From Brumimicrobium salinarum (GTDB taxonomy: Bacteria > Bacteroidota > Bacteroidia > Flavobacteriales_D > Crocinitomicaceae), in contig NZ_PJNI01000014.1 of the NCBI RefSeq assembly GCF_002844555.1, positions 1-64,000 of the forward strand: 64,000 nt of DNA, written 5' to 3'. How positions within the stretch are numbered: the first letter of the stretch is position 1; every line of letters begins with the position of its first letter. The notes beneath the pieces were generated by a model. The model was not told the DNA's origin and ran no database searches. It saw only the letters and a program-made list of their open reading frames with translations. The translations under genes were made by a program, and so were the position numbers. Positions 46,272-56,841 of the stretch are shown here, in pieces.

Positions 46272-49200
46272 ATGAAGCGATACAAGGTTATTTCTCTATT
46301 TGTTTTTTTTCTAATTTCAGTTTACTCTGTTGTTGGACAGATGTATACGTTCAGACATTATGGGCACAAAGATGGTCTAATTCTTTCGTCATTGTTAACA
46401 GCAGTCGAGGCTCCAAATGGGTTTATCTGGTTAGGAACCGATGGAGGTGGGATTGTAAAATTTGATGGTAAGAATTTTAAATACTTAAATCAACAACAGG
46501 GGCGAACTAATCGGCATGTTAGTAACATTTGCGTTGATAATAAACAACTATACTTCTCAACTATGTATAGGGGAGTATTTAAGTATCAGAATGATTCCAT
46601 CTCAAAGGTAGATTATGTTCAACAATTTGGCAGGAATTTATTTTTCTCCAAAAAAAACAACACTTCTTTAGTTCTTCAGGATAGTGGTCTTAAGATATAC
46701 AAGGACAGTTTACTCGTTGAAGAAAAGCTCTCCTACCCTTACAATAAAAAAACAAACTTTTATGGGAAATTCAGCTTCTTGGATAACTTCTTTGTTTTTA
46801 GTTCTAAAGGGAATTACATTGTTCAAGATCAAAAAATTACTAATATCTATGAATGGATTTTAACAGATGAGACGGTAACTTCAGATTTAGTAGCCGCATT
46901 TAAAAAAGGAGATAGCCTCGTTTTTATTGATAAATACTTAAGAAATGAAATTACTGTTTTATTAGAAGGTAGTAATCCACAGTTCTTCATTAAAAATAAA
47001 ATCCAAGATTCTATTCTTAACTCCAATGAACATGTTGTAAGATGGGATAAGCGCGGTGATATGATGGTTTTTATAACCAGCCAAGGTAGAATAGTGAAAA
47101 GAGATCTTAAAAATCATGAATATACGCATATTCAACATAATTCTGATGAAGAGATAAGAAAGCCAACAGATATTTTAATTGATAAGAATCATGATATTTG
47201 GATAACGACTTTAATGAATGGTTTGTTCAGGATATCTTTAGAGCCCTTTACCATAATAAGAAATAATCCTGTCTTTCAAAATCCACTCATAATTTTTATA
47301 GGAGGAGTGGAGAACCGATTTGCCGCCATTTCAATATCAGGAGAAGGAACATACGTTACTGATGAAAGCCAAAAGGTTGATTTTAATTTAAATCCAGATA
47401 TATATTGTGATTCTTACACATTTCATAATGATGAAACTTTGTTTGGTACAAACAAAGGGATTTATAAGTTGGAAAATAAAAAATTAAAACTTCATGGTGC
47501 TTTTCAGCATTTAGAAAATGAAAGAGTTACTTTGATTCATTCTATGCACGGTGAATTGTGGTATGCTATCGCGAGTAAAGGATTGTTTAAGAAAAATGAT
47601 AAGACTGGAGAAGTTGAACATTTTAACAAGGCACCAGCTTATTTTTATAATATTCTAGTAAGTCCTGATTCGACTGCCTTGTTTTTTGGGACAAATAACG
47701 GTGTTTATAAATATAGTTACTCGGACGGTAGTATAAAAAGACTTAAAAGCAGCGTTAATGGGTTTGATTTAGGCTCTTATGTTGGTAACTCGACAATTGA
47801 TGCCTATGGAACGATGTGGTTTAGTTTTGATAATGGGTTGTTTGGATTGACTAAAGCTGGAGATAAAGTTGCAATAACAGAGGAGATTTATTTGCCTTCT
47901 TTGTTAATCTACACCCTTAACTCAGACGCTTTTGGGAATTTGTTGGTTGGAACAAATAAAGGAGTGACTAACATTGAAGTAGATGAGAATGGAAGAGCTA
48001 TTTCAAGTAATACTTACGACAAAAACAATGGTTTTTATGGTTATGAAACACACATGAGATCCGCTCATAAAACAGAAGATGGAACCATTTATTTGGGAAC
48101 ATTGGAAGGGTTAATAATGGTTAAACCTAAGTTTTTAAAAAAGAAAAATACGCCCAACAAGCCAGTAATCAACTCTTTTAAAAATAAAAACGTAGATAAT
48201 TTGTTAAACACTGGAAAGCCAATAGTGCTTGACTCTGAAGATAATCTTTTATTGTTAGAGTTTTCGAGTGTTAATAGTAAGTCAAGTTTTGTTTCTTATA
48301 GTTATAGGCTAAAAGGCTTTCAAGAGAACTGGTCAAAGTGGTCTAAAGAAACAACGGCTTATTATAATGATTTACCCAGTGGAAAATACGAGTTTTTAGT
48401 TAGAGCATCTATAGATGGAGAAGGAGTTAGTGATACAACTGTTTTGCCATTTAAAATAGTAATTCCGTTTTATAAAAATAAATGGTTTATAATCAGTGTG
48501 ATAGTCTTGCTCATCATCATAGGTATTGTTATTCTAGAACTAACAAGTAGCTTTAATAAAAACAATATTATTTTATCTCGAGATGTTGGTGCCGATAAGA
48601 AGACATCTTTAAATATGTTACTTGTAGGAGGATTGGTTAATCCAGCGGTACATTTATTTGCTCCAAGAATCGATGAGAGTATTGCATTCCATGATATTGG
48701 AGCTTTGATTTCAGGGGCTCTTTTATTGATTTTGTTTTGGATGGTGCTCACAACTGAGTTTGCCAAAAAACGAGCGAGTAACTTCTTGGTTACAGGATTT
48801 TTAATTTTACTTGCATATAATTTACTGTACATCTATCTTTCAGGAATTCATCCATTTTATATTATTGTTCTTTTACTGGTGTTCTTTGTCACACCTTTTG
48901 TTTTTAAAAGATTGCGCTCTGTTGTCGTATTGAGCCTATTATTAGGTGCGTTAAGTGTACTCATTATCTTCTTTGTTAAAGAACCTGTTTTTAATCAATA
49001 TTTATTTGTTATGGCTATTGGTGTGATTGGTTTTCTAGCCATTTTTATGAGTTACATAAGAAATAATTCTTTTGAACATTTAATATTTACATCCGGCGTT
49101 GTCAATAATGGTAACGCTCTAGTAGTTGCTTTTAACACAAAGGGTAAAATTTCTTTTGCTAGTGAAAACATTGAACGTATTCTTGGATTATCTAAAGAAT

Positions 49201-50591
49201 TGAAAGGTAAAGACATTTCTTACTTAAATCAGTTTTTACCGCATGATAATAAAGACAGGAGGTTTAGTAATATCGATCTAATTTCCCAATTTCAAGAAGG
49301 AGCTATATTCGTTACTCCTTTAATGACCTTTAATAATGAAGTAGTCTATTATCAATGGTCATGTAAAGAATTTTCGAAAGAAGTAAGGGTGATTCTTGGT
49401 CAGGATGTTACAGAAAAGATAAATCTTGAAAATTATTACGAACTTATTGTAAGAAATGCAGATGACTTAATCTTTCAAACTGATACGAATGGAAACTTTA
49501 CTTTTGTGAACGATAAATGTGAATTCATTTTTGGGTTTAGCAAAGAAGAGTTGTTGCAAACATCTATTTATAGTTTTATAGATATTAATTATCAAGAAAA
49601 AGTACGTAAGTTTTTCTCAAATTGCCTAATTGATAGAAATAAAGGTGTTTATATTGAATTCCCCATTAAATCTGCTGATAATTCAGAGCGTTGGCTTGGT
49701 CTAAACTTGACAGCGATGGAAAAACCAGCAGCGGAGAATCTAATTATAGGGTTTCTTGGTTTAGCAAGAGATGTTACTGAAACACTTCGATCAAATAGGA
49801 TTATAAAAGAACAAAATAAAGATATTACAGCGTCAATCAACTATGCGAGAAGAATTCAGTTCAATATGTTGCCACGTTCAACAGAATTCGATGATATTTT
49901 CGAAGAGAACTTTATCTTATATAAACCAAAAGATATCGTTTCAGGTGATTTTTACTGGTTAAACAATGTGAAAGATAAAACGATCCTTATTGTATCAGAC
50001 TCAACAGGCCACGGAGTACCAGGTTCATTTATGACTTTACTCGGAATAAATATTTTAAATCAAATAATTCTTGAAGAAGAAATTACAGATCCTGGTGAAA
50101 TTTTAAATCGTTTGGATAAATACCTGATGTATGTATTGCCTCGCGATGGACAAAATAAGATACAAGACGGTATGGAAACTGTTGTTTGTGTTTTTGATAA
50201 TAATTCTGACCAGATGGAATATGCTTTTGCTGGCGGACGATTCGTGATAACTGATGAACAAAACGATAAACTGAAAGTAGTTAAGGGCCAAATGAAACAT
50301 ATAGGCGACGAGGCTGTGGAGGATAAGTTTACATATACCACCCATAATATGACCCTAACAAAAATGCAAACGCTTTATATTTTTACGGATGGGTATCCAG
50401 ATCAGTTTGGTGGTGAAAAGAATAAAAAATTAACTATTAAGAAATTCCTAGCCCTGATTGATGCTATATCACCACAGTATTTAGCAGAGCAAAATAAAAT
50501 TCTTCAAGAACACCTTGGTGAGTGGATGGGTGATATTCCTCAAACAGACGACATCACTGTGGTGGCTGTTCGAGGATTAATTGACAAATAA
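46272..50591 (+). CDS. Propeller / Y_Y_Y / PAS membrane regulator with SpoIIE phosphatase
   Basis: A 1439-residue protein: signal peptide, two-component-regulator-type beta-propeller repeats (about 25-620, for example GFIWLGTDGGGIVKFDG and TMWFSFDNGLFGLT), a Y_Y_Y domain (about 650-740), then a membrane helix (KWFIISVIVLLIIIGIVIL) and about six more helices. Two PAS-like domains (about 950-1175) and a short coiled coil follow. The SpoIIE phosphatase keeps all motifs: GDFYW, VSDSTGHGVPGSF, FTDGYPDQFGG, TDDITVVAV. It thus senses outside and acts inside. It is the third SpoIIE protein in the window. No partner switch proteins are nearby. Confidence 0.9.
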   Translation: MKRYKVISLFVFFLISVYSVVGQMYTFRHYGHKDGLILSSLLTAVEAPNGFIWLGTDGGGIVKFDGKNFKYLNQQQGRTNRHVSNICVDNKQLYFSTMYRGVFKYQNDSISKVDYVQQFGRNLFFSKKNNTSLVLQDSGLKIYKDSLLVEEKLSYPYNKKTNFYGKFSFLDNFFVFSSKGNYIVQDQKITNIYEWILTDETVTSDLVAAFKKGDSLVFIDKYLRNEITVLLEGSNPQFFIKNKIQDSILNSNEHVVRWDKRGDMMVFITSQGRIVKRDLKNHEYTHIQHNSDEEIRKPTDILIDKNHDIWITTLMNGLFRISLEPFTIIRNNPVFQNPLIIFIGGVENRFAAISISGEGTYVTDESQKVDFNLNPDIYCDSYTFHNDETLFGTNKGIYKLENKKLKLHGAFQHLENERVTLIHSMHGELWYAIASKGLFKKNDKTGEVEHFNKAPAYFYNILVSPDSTALFFGTNNGVYKYSYSDGSIKRLKSSVNGFDLGSYVGNSTIDAYGTMWFSFDNGLFGLTKAGDKVAITEEIYLPSLLIYTLNSDAFGNLLVGTNKGVTNIEVDENGRAISSNTYDKNNGFYGYETHMRSAHKTEDGTIYLGTLEGLIMVKPKFLKKKNTPNKPVINSFKNKNVDNLLNTGKPIVLDSEDNLLLLEFSSVNSKSSFVSYSYRLKGFQENWSKWSKETTAYYNDLPSGKYEFLVRASIDGEGVSDTTVLPFKIVIPFYKNKWFIISVIVLLIIIGIVILELTSSFNKNNIILSRDVGADKKTSLNMLLVGGLVNPAVHLFAPRIDESIAFHDIGALISGALLLILFWMVLTTEFAKKRASNFLVTGFLILLAYNLLYIYLSGIHPFYIIVLLLVFFVTPFVFKRLRSVVVLSLLLGALSVLIIFFVKEPVFNQYLFVMAIGVIGFLAIFMSYIRNNSFEHLIFTSGVVNNGNALVVAFNTKGKISFASENIERILGLSKELKGKDISYLNQFLPHDNKDRRFSNIDLISQFQEGAIFVTPLMTFNNEVVYYQWSCKEFSKEVRVILGQDVTEKINLENYYELIVRNADDLIFQTDTNGNFTFVNDKCEFIFGFSKEELLQTSIYSFIDINYQEKVRKFFSNCLIDRNKGVYIEFPIKSADNSERWLGLNLTAMEKPAAENLIIGFLGLARDVTETLRSNRIIKEQNKDITASINYARRIQFNMLPRSTEFDDIFEENFILYKPKDIVSGDFYWLNNVKDKTILIVSDSTGHGVPGSFMTLLGINILNQIILEEEITDPGEILNRLDKYLMYVLPRDGQNKIQDGMETVVCVFDNNSDQMEYAFAGGRFVITDEQNDKLKVVKGQMKHIGDEAVEDKFTYTTHNMTLTKMQTLYIFTDGYPDQFGGEKNKKLTIKKFLALIDAISPQYLAEQNKILQEHLGEWMGDIPQTDDITVVAVRGLIDK

Positions 50592-50626
50592 AAGAGCTCA
50601 TAAACATCATTTTTTTAGATCGAAAT

Positions 50627-50658
50627 TTGTAAATAATTGAATATTTTTCTTATCTTTA
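50627..50658 (+). promoter_or_regulatory. Promoter for the DUF2851 gene
   Basis: TTG (50627-50629), a 21-base spacer and TATCTTTA (50651-50658), one base from the TAnnTTTG consensus, 23 bp before the ATG. Confidence 0.4.
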
Positions 50659-50681
50659 ATTGTAAATTAACCATCTAAATC

Positions 50682-51962
50682 ATGCAAGAAGAGTATTTAC
50701 ATTACGTATGGCGTATGAAACGTCTTGACTTTAATAAACTTTATTTATCCAATTCTTCTCATTCCAAAGTTCATGTAAAAGAAATAGGTTGGTATAATCT
50801 AGATGCAGGTCCAGATTTTTTTAATGGAACGGTGGATATTGATGGGATTTTGTGGTCAGGAAATATTGAAATGCATATTAACTCATCAGATTGGTATGCG
50901 CATAAACATCACCTAGATCCAGCTTATGATAACGTAGTTTTGCATGTTGTGTATAACCATGATCAGGAAGTTTATGTAGATGATAGAGCTTTGCCCACCA
51001 TAGAGTTAAAACATTTAATTGATGAGCAACACCTTTCACTTTATGAATCTATAGCTAAGGCTGACTTTCGTGTTCCTTGTTATGCGCATGTTCCAAAGTT
51101 AAAGTTTTCTTTACTTCAGCAAATTAATGTTTCTTTTGTTCATCGTATTGAGCGTAAGGGTTTAGCATTACTTCAAGATGTTAGTGAAGTAAGTAAAAAT
51201 AAAGGGGGTTTGTTTATGGCTGCATTATTTAAGGCTGTGGGAGGAAGAACGAACAAGCTTCCAATGTTGGAACTCGCTCAACTGATTCCGTTGAATGTCT
51301 TCTACAAAGAAAAATGGGACCTCACACGGTTAGAAGCACTTTTGTATGGTTGTGCCGGAATGTTAAATGATGATATTAAAGATCCTTATTATTTAGAGCT
51401 TGTTCAGCAGTGGAATTTAATCAAAAACAAACATCAACTACAAGAAATGAGAAAGACAGCTTGGAAATATAGTGGAATGCGGCCACCAAGTTTCCCGACT
51501 TTTTTAATTGCTCAACTTGCAGCAATATTTTACCAACTTGATTATTCAGATTTAAACCTATCAAGTTCAGAACAAATAATTAGCAAGATATCGAATATGG
51601 ATTCGGGATGTATTAATAGTTATTGGAAGAACCATTATGTTTTTGGTAAAATTTCTAGGTCTATTAGGGCATTAAAGTTTTCGCCTATTTTAAAAAACAA
51701 TCTTATAATCAATGGAATTGTTCCGTATTTGCTTGCACTTAAACATCATGAAAGTGTTTTTTCGTATTCAGATACTGCAATAGCTTTATTAGAATCTTAC
51801 CCTGCAGAGCAAAATAAAGTTACTAAATATTGGGGGAAGTTAGGTTTTTTGGCTCAAAATGCCTTAGAAAGTCAAGGATTATTGGAATTAAATAATGAAT
51901 TTTGTAAATTTAACAAATGTCTCTCATGTAAGGTTGGTTGTGAAATTTTAGAAGGTAAATAA
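50682..51962 (+). CDS. DUF2851 family protein
   Basis: A 426-residue soluble protein of a conserved Bacteroidota family of unknown function. Recognisable parts are the N-terminal EEYLHYVWRMKRLD, NLDAGPDFFNGTVDIDG, WSGNIEMHINSSDWY, HVVYNHDQEV and PCYAH. A Cys cluster ends the protein (CKFNKCLSCKVGCEIL), spaced as if to hold a metal. The pattern of acidic residues in the first 110 residues could suggest a nuclease-like fold, but that is a guess. Its stop overlaps the next start (TAATG). Confidence 0.85.
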   Translation: MQEEYLHYVWRMKRLDFNKLYLSNSSHSKVHVKEIGWYNLDAGPDFFNGTVDIDGILWSGNIEMHINSSDWYAHKHHLDPAYDNVVLHVVYNHDQEVYVDDRALPTIELKHLIDEQHLSLYESIAKADFRVPCYAHVPKLKFSLLQQINVSFVHRIERKGLALLQDVSEVSKNKGGLFMAALFKAVGGRTNKLPMLELAQLIPLNVFYKEKWDLTRLEALLYGCAGMLNDDIKDPYYLELVQQWNLIKNKHQLQEMRKTAWKYSGMRPPSFPTFLIAQLAAIFYQLDYSDLNLSSSEQIISKISNMDSGCINSYWKNHYVFGKISRSIRALKFSPILKNNLIINGIVPYLLALKHHESVFSYSDTAIALLESYPAEQNKVTKYWGKLGFLAQNALESQGLLELNNEFCKFNKCLSCKVGCEILEGK

Positions 51963-52198
51963 TGAAAAAACTCATACAAAAAATTGTGTTCTTCTTCGAG
52001 ATGCGTTCCTTTGGAGTAAGTGAATGGTGGGCAAAGAAGTTAGGTGTAAGGACTGCACGAGTAAGGTTGTTTTTTATTTACAGTTCATTCATAGCCTTGG
52101 GTTCACCATTGATTTTATATATTTTAATGGGTTTAACACTTGAATATAAGCACGTGTTTAAATTAAAGAAAAGACGAAAATCAATTTGGGAGCTTTAG
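51962..52198 (+). CDS. PspC domain protein
   Basis: A 78-residue membrane protein. GVSEWWAKKLGVRTARVRLFFIY, then a hydrophobic segment (SFIALGSPLILYILMGL), is the PspC pattern; PspC proteins act in envelope stress in better-known bacteria. It is translationally coupled to the DUF2851 gene through TAATG. Confidence 0.75.
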   Translation: MKKLIQKIVFFFEMRSFGVSEWWAKKLGVRTARVRLFFIYSSFIALGSPLILYILMGLTLEYKHVFKLKKRRKSIWEL

Positions 52199-52502
52199 TT
52201 TTTATAAAGAAACTTTGTTAAACTTGATTTGATTACAATTCACGCTACTCAAAATGCATGAATTTAATAAAAATATACTTTAAATATTGTATGTGATTTT
52301 TCTTTATGTTTAAGTGGTTTCTTTTATCTCGCACCAAACTGTTTTATTTTATATACCCTTTGGTTATGAGTTGTTTTGCATTACTAGACATAAAACTTTT
52401 AGTACATTCACAACAAGAATCACATAAAATTTATATTTTAGCAAAACTAGAAAACTAGAATTAACGCAAAAACGTTAATGTTTAAGCACCAAACAAATAT
52501 TT
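52199..52502. other. Gap with a small inverted repeat upstream of the symporter
   Basis: This 304-bp gap holds no credible gene or tRNA. The only clear structure is ATTAACG-caaaaa-CGTTAAT at 52460-52479, 23 bp before the symporter ATG. It could be an operator or a hairpin in the mRNA leader. Confidence 0.4.
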
Positions 52503-54599
52503 ATGAAATTAGCTAAGGTTGTATTTATCTTCTTTATGTTGTCAAATTTTCTTTATGGACAAGATGAAACAATAACAAATGATAATAGCTTATTTACAGC
52601 AGATATTGAGTTAGAAGACGTCTCACAAGCTATAGATGATATTTCAGTTAAAGTCACGCCTAAAGGTGGTAGGAAACCCTATAAGTACATTTGGAATAAC
52701 GAAAATATCTCCATTTATAACAGCTCTTACACAGGTTGGTCTGAAGGAGATTCTGTTAAAGTTATTGTGATAGATGCAAATGACGATTCTGTTGAGGTTA
52801 AAGGTTATATCAAGCCAAATAGCTTTTCTGAGTATGTTAATAATGCCATGAAACCAGCTGTTGAGCACCTACAAAACATCTTGTTTGCTAGTGTTTGGTC
52901 TGATACCGTTTCAGTTGATGAATATGTGTTAAAAGCCCCTTTCGCATTAGATGCAGAAAAGAAAGATTATCGACTCAAAAAATGGGTGAAAAAGAACGGT
53001 GAAAAGGTTAAGCATTTGGAGGTAATCGCCATTTTAAAGGATGGTGATAGAGAGTTTCCGTTTTATGCGATAGGTGACGGTACCTTACAATATGGTAAAC
53101 ATGATGGAGAGATAATATCCAGCAATGATTTAGTGTATTTTACCAATAAACGAGGAAATAGATCAGAGAAGAAACTTGGAGTTATTAACTATGATTCACC
53201 TCAACCTTTTTATTTTAAAAATTTAACCAATAAGTCGCAAGGGATTCCCTTAATTGTTGTTTGGTTAGTATGTGGAGCTTTATTTTTTACTTTTAGAATG
53301 AAGTTTGTTCAATTCTGGGGGGTGCGTCATGCCATTGAGCTTGTTCAAGGAAAGTTTGATGATCCTACAAAAGAAGCTGGGGAAGTGACTCATTTTCAAG
53401 CGTTGGTTACTGCCTTGTCTGCAACTGTTGGGTTGGGTAATATCGCAGGAGTAGCTATCGCTATTAGTATGGGAGGACCTGGCGCAACGTTCTGGATGAT
53501 TTTAGCAGGGTTGATAGGAATGGCTTCTAAGTTTGTTGAATGTACCCTAGGCGTAAAATATCGCCACATAAAAGAAGATGGAGAAGTTTTTGGAGGACCC
53601 ATGTATTATTTGAGCCGTGGACTAAGTAGACGAGGTGGAGGGTTTAAGCAATTAGGTAAAATCTTAGCCATTTTATTCGCAATCTTATGTGTTGGTGGTT
53701 CTTTAGGCGGTGGCAATATGTTTCAAGCCAACCAAGCGTTTAATCAATTAGCCGAAATCCCAGGATGGGAAGGCTTTGCTGCTTATGGGTTGTATTTTGG
53801 AATAGCAATGGCTATTCTTGTTGGAGTGGTAATTATAGGAGGAATTAAAAGTATTGCTAAAGTTACCGATAAAATTGTTCCAGCAATGGTGGCTATTTAT
53901 GTTATTTCTGCACTAACTATAATTGGATTTAACTACGATAATTTAGGACATGGATTCAATACTATTTTCACTGGAGCCTTTAGTCCCGATGCTATTTATG
54001 GTGGATTTATAGGGGTTTTGATATTAGGTTTCCAAAGAGCTGCCTTTTCGAATGAAGCAGGAGTTGGGTCAGCTCCAATCGCGCACTCAGCAGCGAAAAC
54101 AGAAGAGCCGGTAAGTGAGGGGATTGTTGCTGTTTTAGAACCGTTTATCGATACGGTTGTGGTGTGTACAATGACTGCGCTTGTTATTATTTTCACAGGT
54201 TATGCTCAAGATCCTGAAGGATTGGAAGGCGCTGCTCTAACCTCTGCTGCTTTCTCTTCCTCTTTAGGAGATTGGTCTCTTTATGTATTGTCTTTTGCTG
54301 TTGTACTATTCGCATTTTCTACGATGATCTCTTGGTCTTATTATGGGTTAAAGGCATGGACTTACGTTTTTGGAGAAACAAAAACTGCAGGGTTGGTATA
54401 TAAATCGATATTCTTGATATTTGTTGTCATAGGTTCTTCAGTTGGTTTAGGCGCTGTTATAGACTTTTCAGATTTAATGATTTTAGGAATGGCATTTCCA
54501 AATATACTTGGTTTACTGATAATGTCTGGAGAGGTGAAAAATGATATGATTGATTACTTTTCTCGAATAAAATCAGGTGCGATTAAGAAATTTAAATAA
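52503..54599 (+). CDS. AGCS family sodium:alanine symporter with extra N-terminal domains
   Basis: A 698-residue protein. A signal peptide ([15 protein letters not shown]) precedes a SprB-repeat-like beta domain (about 35-100, [18 protein letters not shown]). Next comes the amphipathic AGCS entry segment ([18 protein letters not shown]), interrupted by another beta domain (about 135-240). From about 245 the carrier proper begins: [13 protein letters not shown], then [19 protein letters not shown], the AGCS signature, and [23 protein letters not shown]. Roughly ten helices follow. It would import alanine or a similar amino acid with Na+. Confidence 0.88.
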   Translation: MKLAKVVFIFFMLSNFLYGQDETITNDNSLFTADIELEDVSQAIDDISVKVTPKGGRKPYKYIWNNENISIYNSSYTGWSEGDSVKVIVIDANDDSVEVKGYIKPNSFSEYVNNAMKPAVEHLQNILFASVWSDTVSVDEYVLKAPFALDAEKKDYRLKKWVKKNGEKVKHLEVIAILKDGDREFPFYAIGDGTLQYGKHDGEIISSNDLVYFTNKRGNRSEKKLGVINYDSPQPFYFKNLTNKSQGIPLIVVWLVCGALFFTFRMKFVQFWGVRHAIELVQGKFDDPTKEAGEVTHFQALVTALSATVGLGNIAGVAIAISMGGPGATFWMILAGLIGMASKFVECTLGVKYRHIKEDGEVFGGPMYYLSRGLSRRGGGFKQLGKILAILFAILCVGGSLGGGNMFQANQAFNQLAEIPGWEGFAAYGLYFGIAMAILVGVVIIGGIKSIAKVTDKIVPAMVAIYVISALTIIGFNYDNLGHGFNTIFTGAFSPDAIYGGFIGVLILGFQRAAFSNEAGVGSAPIAHSAAKTEEPVSEGIVAVLEPFIDTVVVCTMTALVIIFTGYAQDPEGLEGAALTSAAFSSSLGDWSLYVLSFAVVLFAFSTMISWSYYGLKAWTYVFGETKTAGLVYKSIFLIFVVIGSSVGLGAVIDFSDLMILGMAFPNILGLLIMSGEVKNDMIDYFSRIKSGAIKKFK

Positions 54600-54604
54600 A
54601 TATT

Positions 54605-55540
54605 TTGGCAAAAAATCAATGGGATAAAGAAAAAGTTCATTTTACAAAAAGAGCTAGGAGAGGACTTTTTGTTTTATTAATCCTTTTTATTCTTGTTGCT
54701 GTTTTTCCTCGTTTGTATTACAATTATATCTATACGCCTAAAGATTACAATGTTTCTTATATGGAATCTTTAAGGCCTAAAAACGAACAACAAGATACTA
54801 CTGAAAAATACAATAGATATCAGCAGCCTTCAACAGCTTTTGACCCGAATACATACCTCTTGGAAGATTGGATGGAGATCGGTTTATCTGAGAAGCAGGC
54901 CAATTCAATTTTAAATTATTTGAAAAGTGGCGCAGTCCTAAAAGTGAAATCTGACGTTAAGAAACTATATGTTGTTGATGAAGAATTGTATGAAATTTTA
55001 GAGCCTAAAATTGACTTACCAGAAGCATTACCTTCAAATACAAATTATAAAGAAAAAGCGTTGAAAGCCAAAAAAGATAATCCATTGAATTTAGATTCTC
55101 TGAATTCATATGGTGAAGGAAATGACCCTGCTAAAGAAATGAAGCCGATATCTATAAATCTTGCATCAAAACAGGAGCTCATGGCTATATCAGGTATTGG
55201 TAAGTATACCGCAGATGAGATTATTAAAATGAGAGAAAATTATGGAGGTATAATCTCTCCCAATCAATTACTCGATATCTATAGGGTCGATCAAGAAAGA
55301 TTGGATAAGATAACCCCGTATTTAATCTTTGATAAGTCCGAAGTTAATAAGTTAAATATCAATACCGCCTCGGAAGCACAATTGCGTAGACATCCACTAA
55401 TAACAAGAGATATGGCCAAATCAATTGTTTTTTTTAGAGAAAATCACAGAAAGTATGAAGAGTTAAGTGGATTGTTGCTATCGCCATATATCGATAGGGA
55501 AAAGCTGAACGCCTTAACACCATATTTAAAAACTGAATAA
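54605..55540 (+). CDS. Membrane-anchored helix-hairpin-helix protein (ComEA-like)
   Basis: A 311-residue protein with a TTG start 5 bp after the symporter stop. It has an N-terminal membrane anchor (GLFVLLILFILVAVFPRLYY), a low-complexity linker and helix-hairpin-helix motifs: SINLASKQELMAISGIGKYTADEI and LNINTASEAQLRRHPLITRDMA are ComEA-type, and an earlier copy (NTYLLEDWMEIGLSEKQA) is weaker. Such proteins can bind DNA non-specifically. A role in DNA uptake is possible but not shown. Confidence 0.82.
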   Translation: MAKNQWDKEKVHFTKRARRGLFVLLILFILVAVFPRLYYNYIYTPKDYNVSYMESLRPKNEQQDTTEKYNRYQQPSTAFDPNTYLLEDWMEIGLSEKQANSILNYLKSGAVLKVKSDVKKLYVVDEELYEILEPKIDLPEALPSNTNYKEKALKAKKDNPLNLDSLNSYGEGNDPAKEMKPISINLASKQELMAISGIGKYTADEIIKMRENYGGIISPNQLLDIYRVDQERLDKITPYLIFDKSEVNKLNINTASEAQLRRHPLITRDMAKSIVFFRENHRKYEELSGLLLSPYIDREKLNALTPYLKTE

Positions 55541-55623
55541 ATTTATATATCCTAAGGATTAAGATATAAAATGTATTATATTCGCTTGTTTAATATTATT
55601 TTTATTTAAAACTATACATTAGA

Positions 55624-56763
55624 ATGAATTTTGACCTTAATGAAAATCAATTAATGATTCAGCAAATGGTGAGAGATTTCGCTGAAAAAAATATAAAGCC
55701 TCATTTATTAGAATGGGACGAGAAAGAACACTTTCCAGTTGATGTAATGAAAAAACTTGGTGACTTAGGTCTGCTTGGAATCTATATACCCGAAGAATAT
55801 GGCGGTAGTGGGTTTTCCTATGACGAATATGTTACAGCTTTAATTGAATTAGGGAAGGTTTGTGGTGGTCTTGGTTTATCTGTAGCGGCTCATAATTCAT
55901 TATGTACTGGTCACATTTATTATCACGGATCTGAAGCACAGAAAAAGAAATTTCTCCCAAAGTTAGCATCTGGTGAATTTATTGGTGCATGGGGGCTTAC
56001 CGAACCAAATACGGGATCTGATGCGATGCGAATGAAAACTACTGCAGTAAAAGAAGGAAATGAATGGGTAATAAATGGAGCTAAGAATTGGATCACACAT
56101 GGTTTGTCTGGTGATATTGCAGTTGTGCTTGTAAGAACTGGAGAATTGTTGGATAGTAAAGGTATTACTGCATTTATCATTGAAAAAGATATGCCTGGAT
56201 TTTCTGCTGTGAAAATTGGGGATAAATTAGGAGTAAGAGCTAGTGAAACTGCGGAGCTTATTTTTGATAATGTTCGTGTTCCTGAAGAAAATGTTATAGG
56301 TGAAGTAGGAATGGGATTCGTACAAGCTATGCAAATATTAGATGGAGGTAGAATCTCTATTGCTGCTTTAAGTTGTGGAATTGCTCGTGGTGCTTATGAA
56401 GCATCTGTTAAGTACGCTAAAGAACGTGAGCAGTTTGGAAAACCAATAGCCTCATTTCAAGGAATTAGTTTTAAATTGGCAGACATGGCTACAAATGTAA
56501 AAGCTGCAGAGTTGCTAACATTTAATGCTGCTGCTCTGAAAAATAAAGGGGCAAAAATGACAGAAGAAGGAGCTTATGCAAAGTATTTCGCAAGTGAAAC
56601 TTCTGTTATGTGTGGAAACGAGGCCGTACAAATTATGGGAGGGTATGGGTATACAAAAGAATATCCTGCAGAGAAATTTTTACGTGACGCAAAGCTTATG
56701 ACTATAGGAGAAGGAACTTCAGAAATACAAAAAGTTGTAATTTCTAGAGAAATTTTGAAATAA
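55624..56763 (+). CDS. Acyl-CoA dehydrogenase
   Basis: A 379-residue FAD enzyme that oxidises acyl-CoA to 2-enoyl-CoA. LTEPNTGSDAMRMKT is the first signature, KNWITHG and RASETAELIFDNVRVP lie in the beta domain, and YAKEREQFGKPIASFQ and QIMGGYGYTKEYPAEKFLRDAK form the second signature. The catalytic Glu is in GEGTSEIQ, which places it among the short-chain/butyryl-type enzymes. A TATATTCG box at 55577-55584 may be its promoter. Confidence 0.94.
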   Translation: MNFDLNENQLMIQQMVRDFAEKNIKPHLLEWDEKEHFPVDVMKKLGDLGLLGIYIPEEYGGSGFSYDEYVTALIELGKVCGGLGLSVAAHNSLCTGHIYYHGSEAQKKKFLPKLASGEFIGAWGLTEPNTGSDAMRMKTTAVKEGNEWVINGAKNWITHGLSGDIAVVLVRTGELLDSKGITAFIIEKDMPGFSAVKIGDKLGVRASETAELIFDNVRVPEENVIGEVGMGFVQAMQILDGGRISIAALSCGIARGAYEASVKYAKEREQFGKPIASFQGISFKLADMATNVKAAELLTFNAAALKNKGAKMTEEGAYAKYFASETSVMCGNEAVQIMGGYGYTKEYPAEKFLRDAKLMTIGEGTSEIQKVVISREILK

Positions 56764-56766
56764 ATA

Positions 56767-56796
56767 TTGTTCATAACATTTATCTTACTATCTTTG
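56767..56796 (+). promoter_or_regulatory. Promoter for rpsU
   Basis: TTG (56767-56769), a 19-base spacer and TATCTTTG (56789-56796) form a near-ideal Bacteroidota promoter, 45 bp before the rpsU ATG. Confidence 0.75.
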
Positions 56797-56841
56797 CCGA
56801 CCTATTTAGAATTGAATTTATAAACGAATTAATTATAGAAT

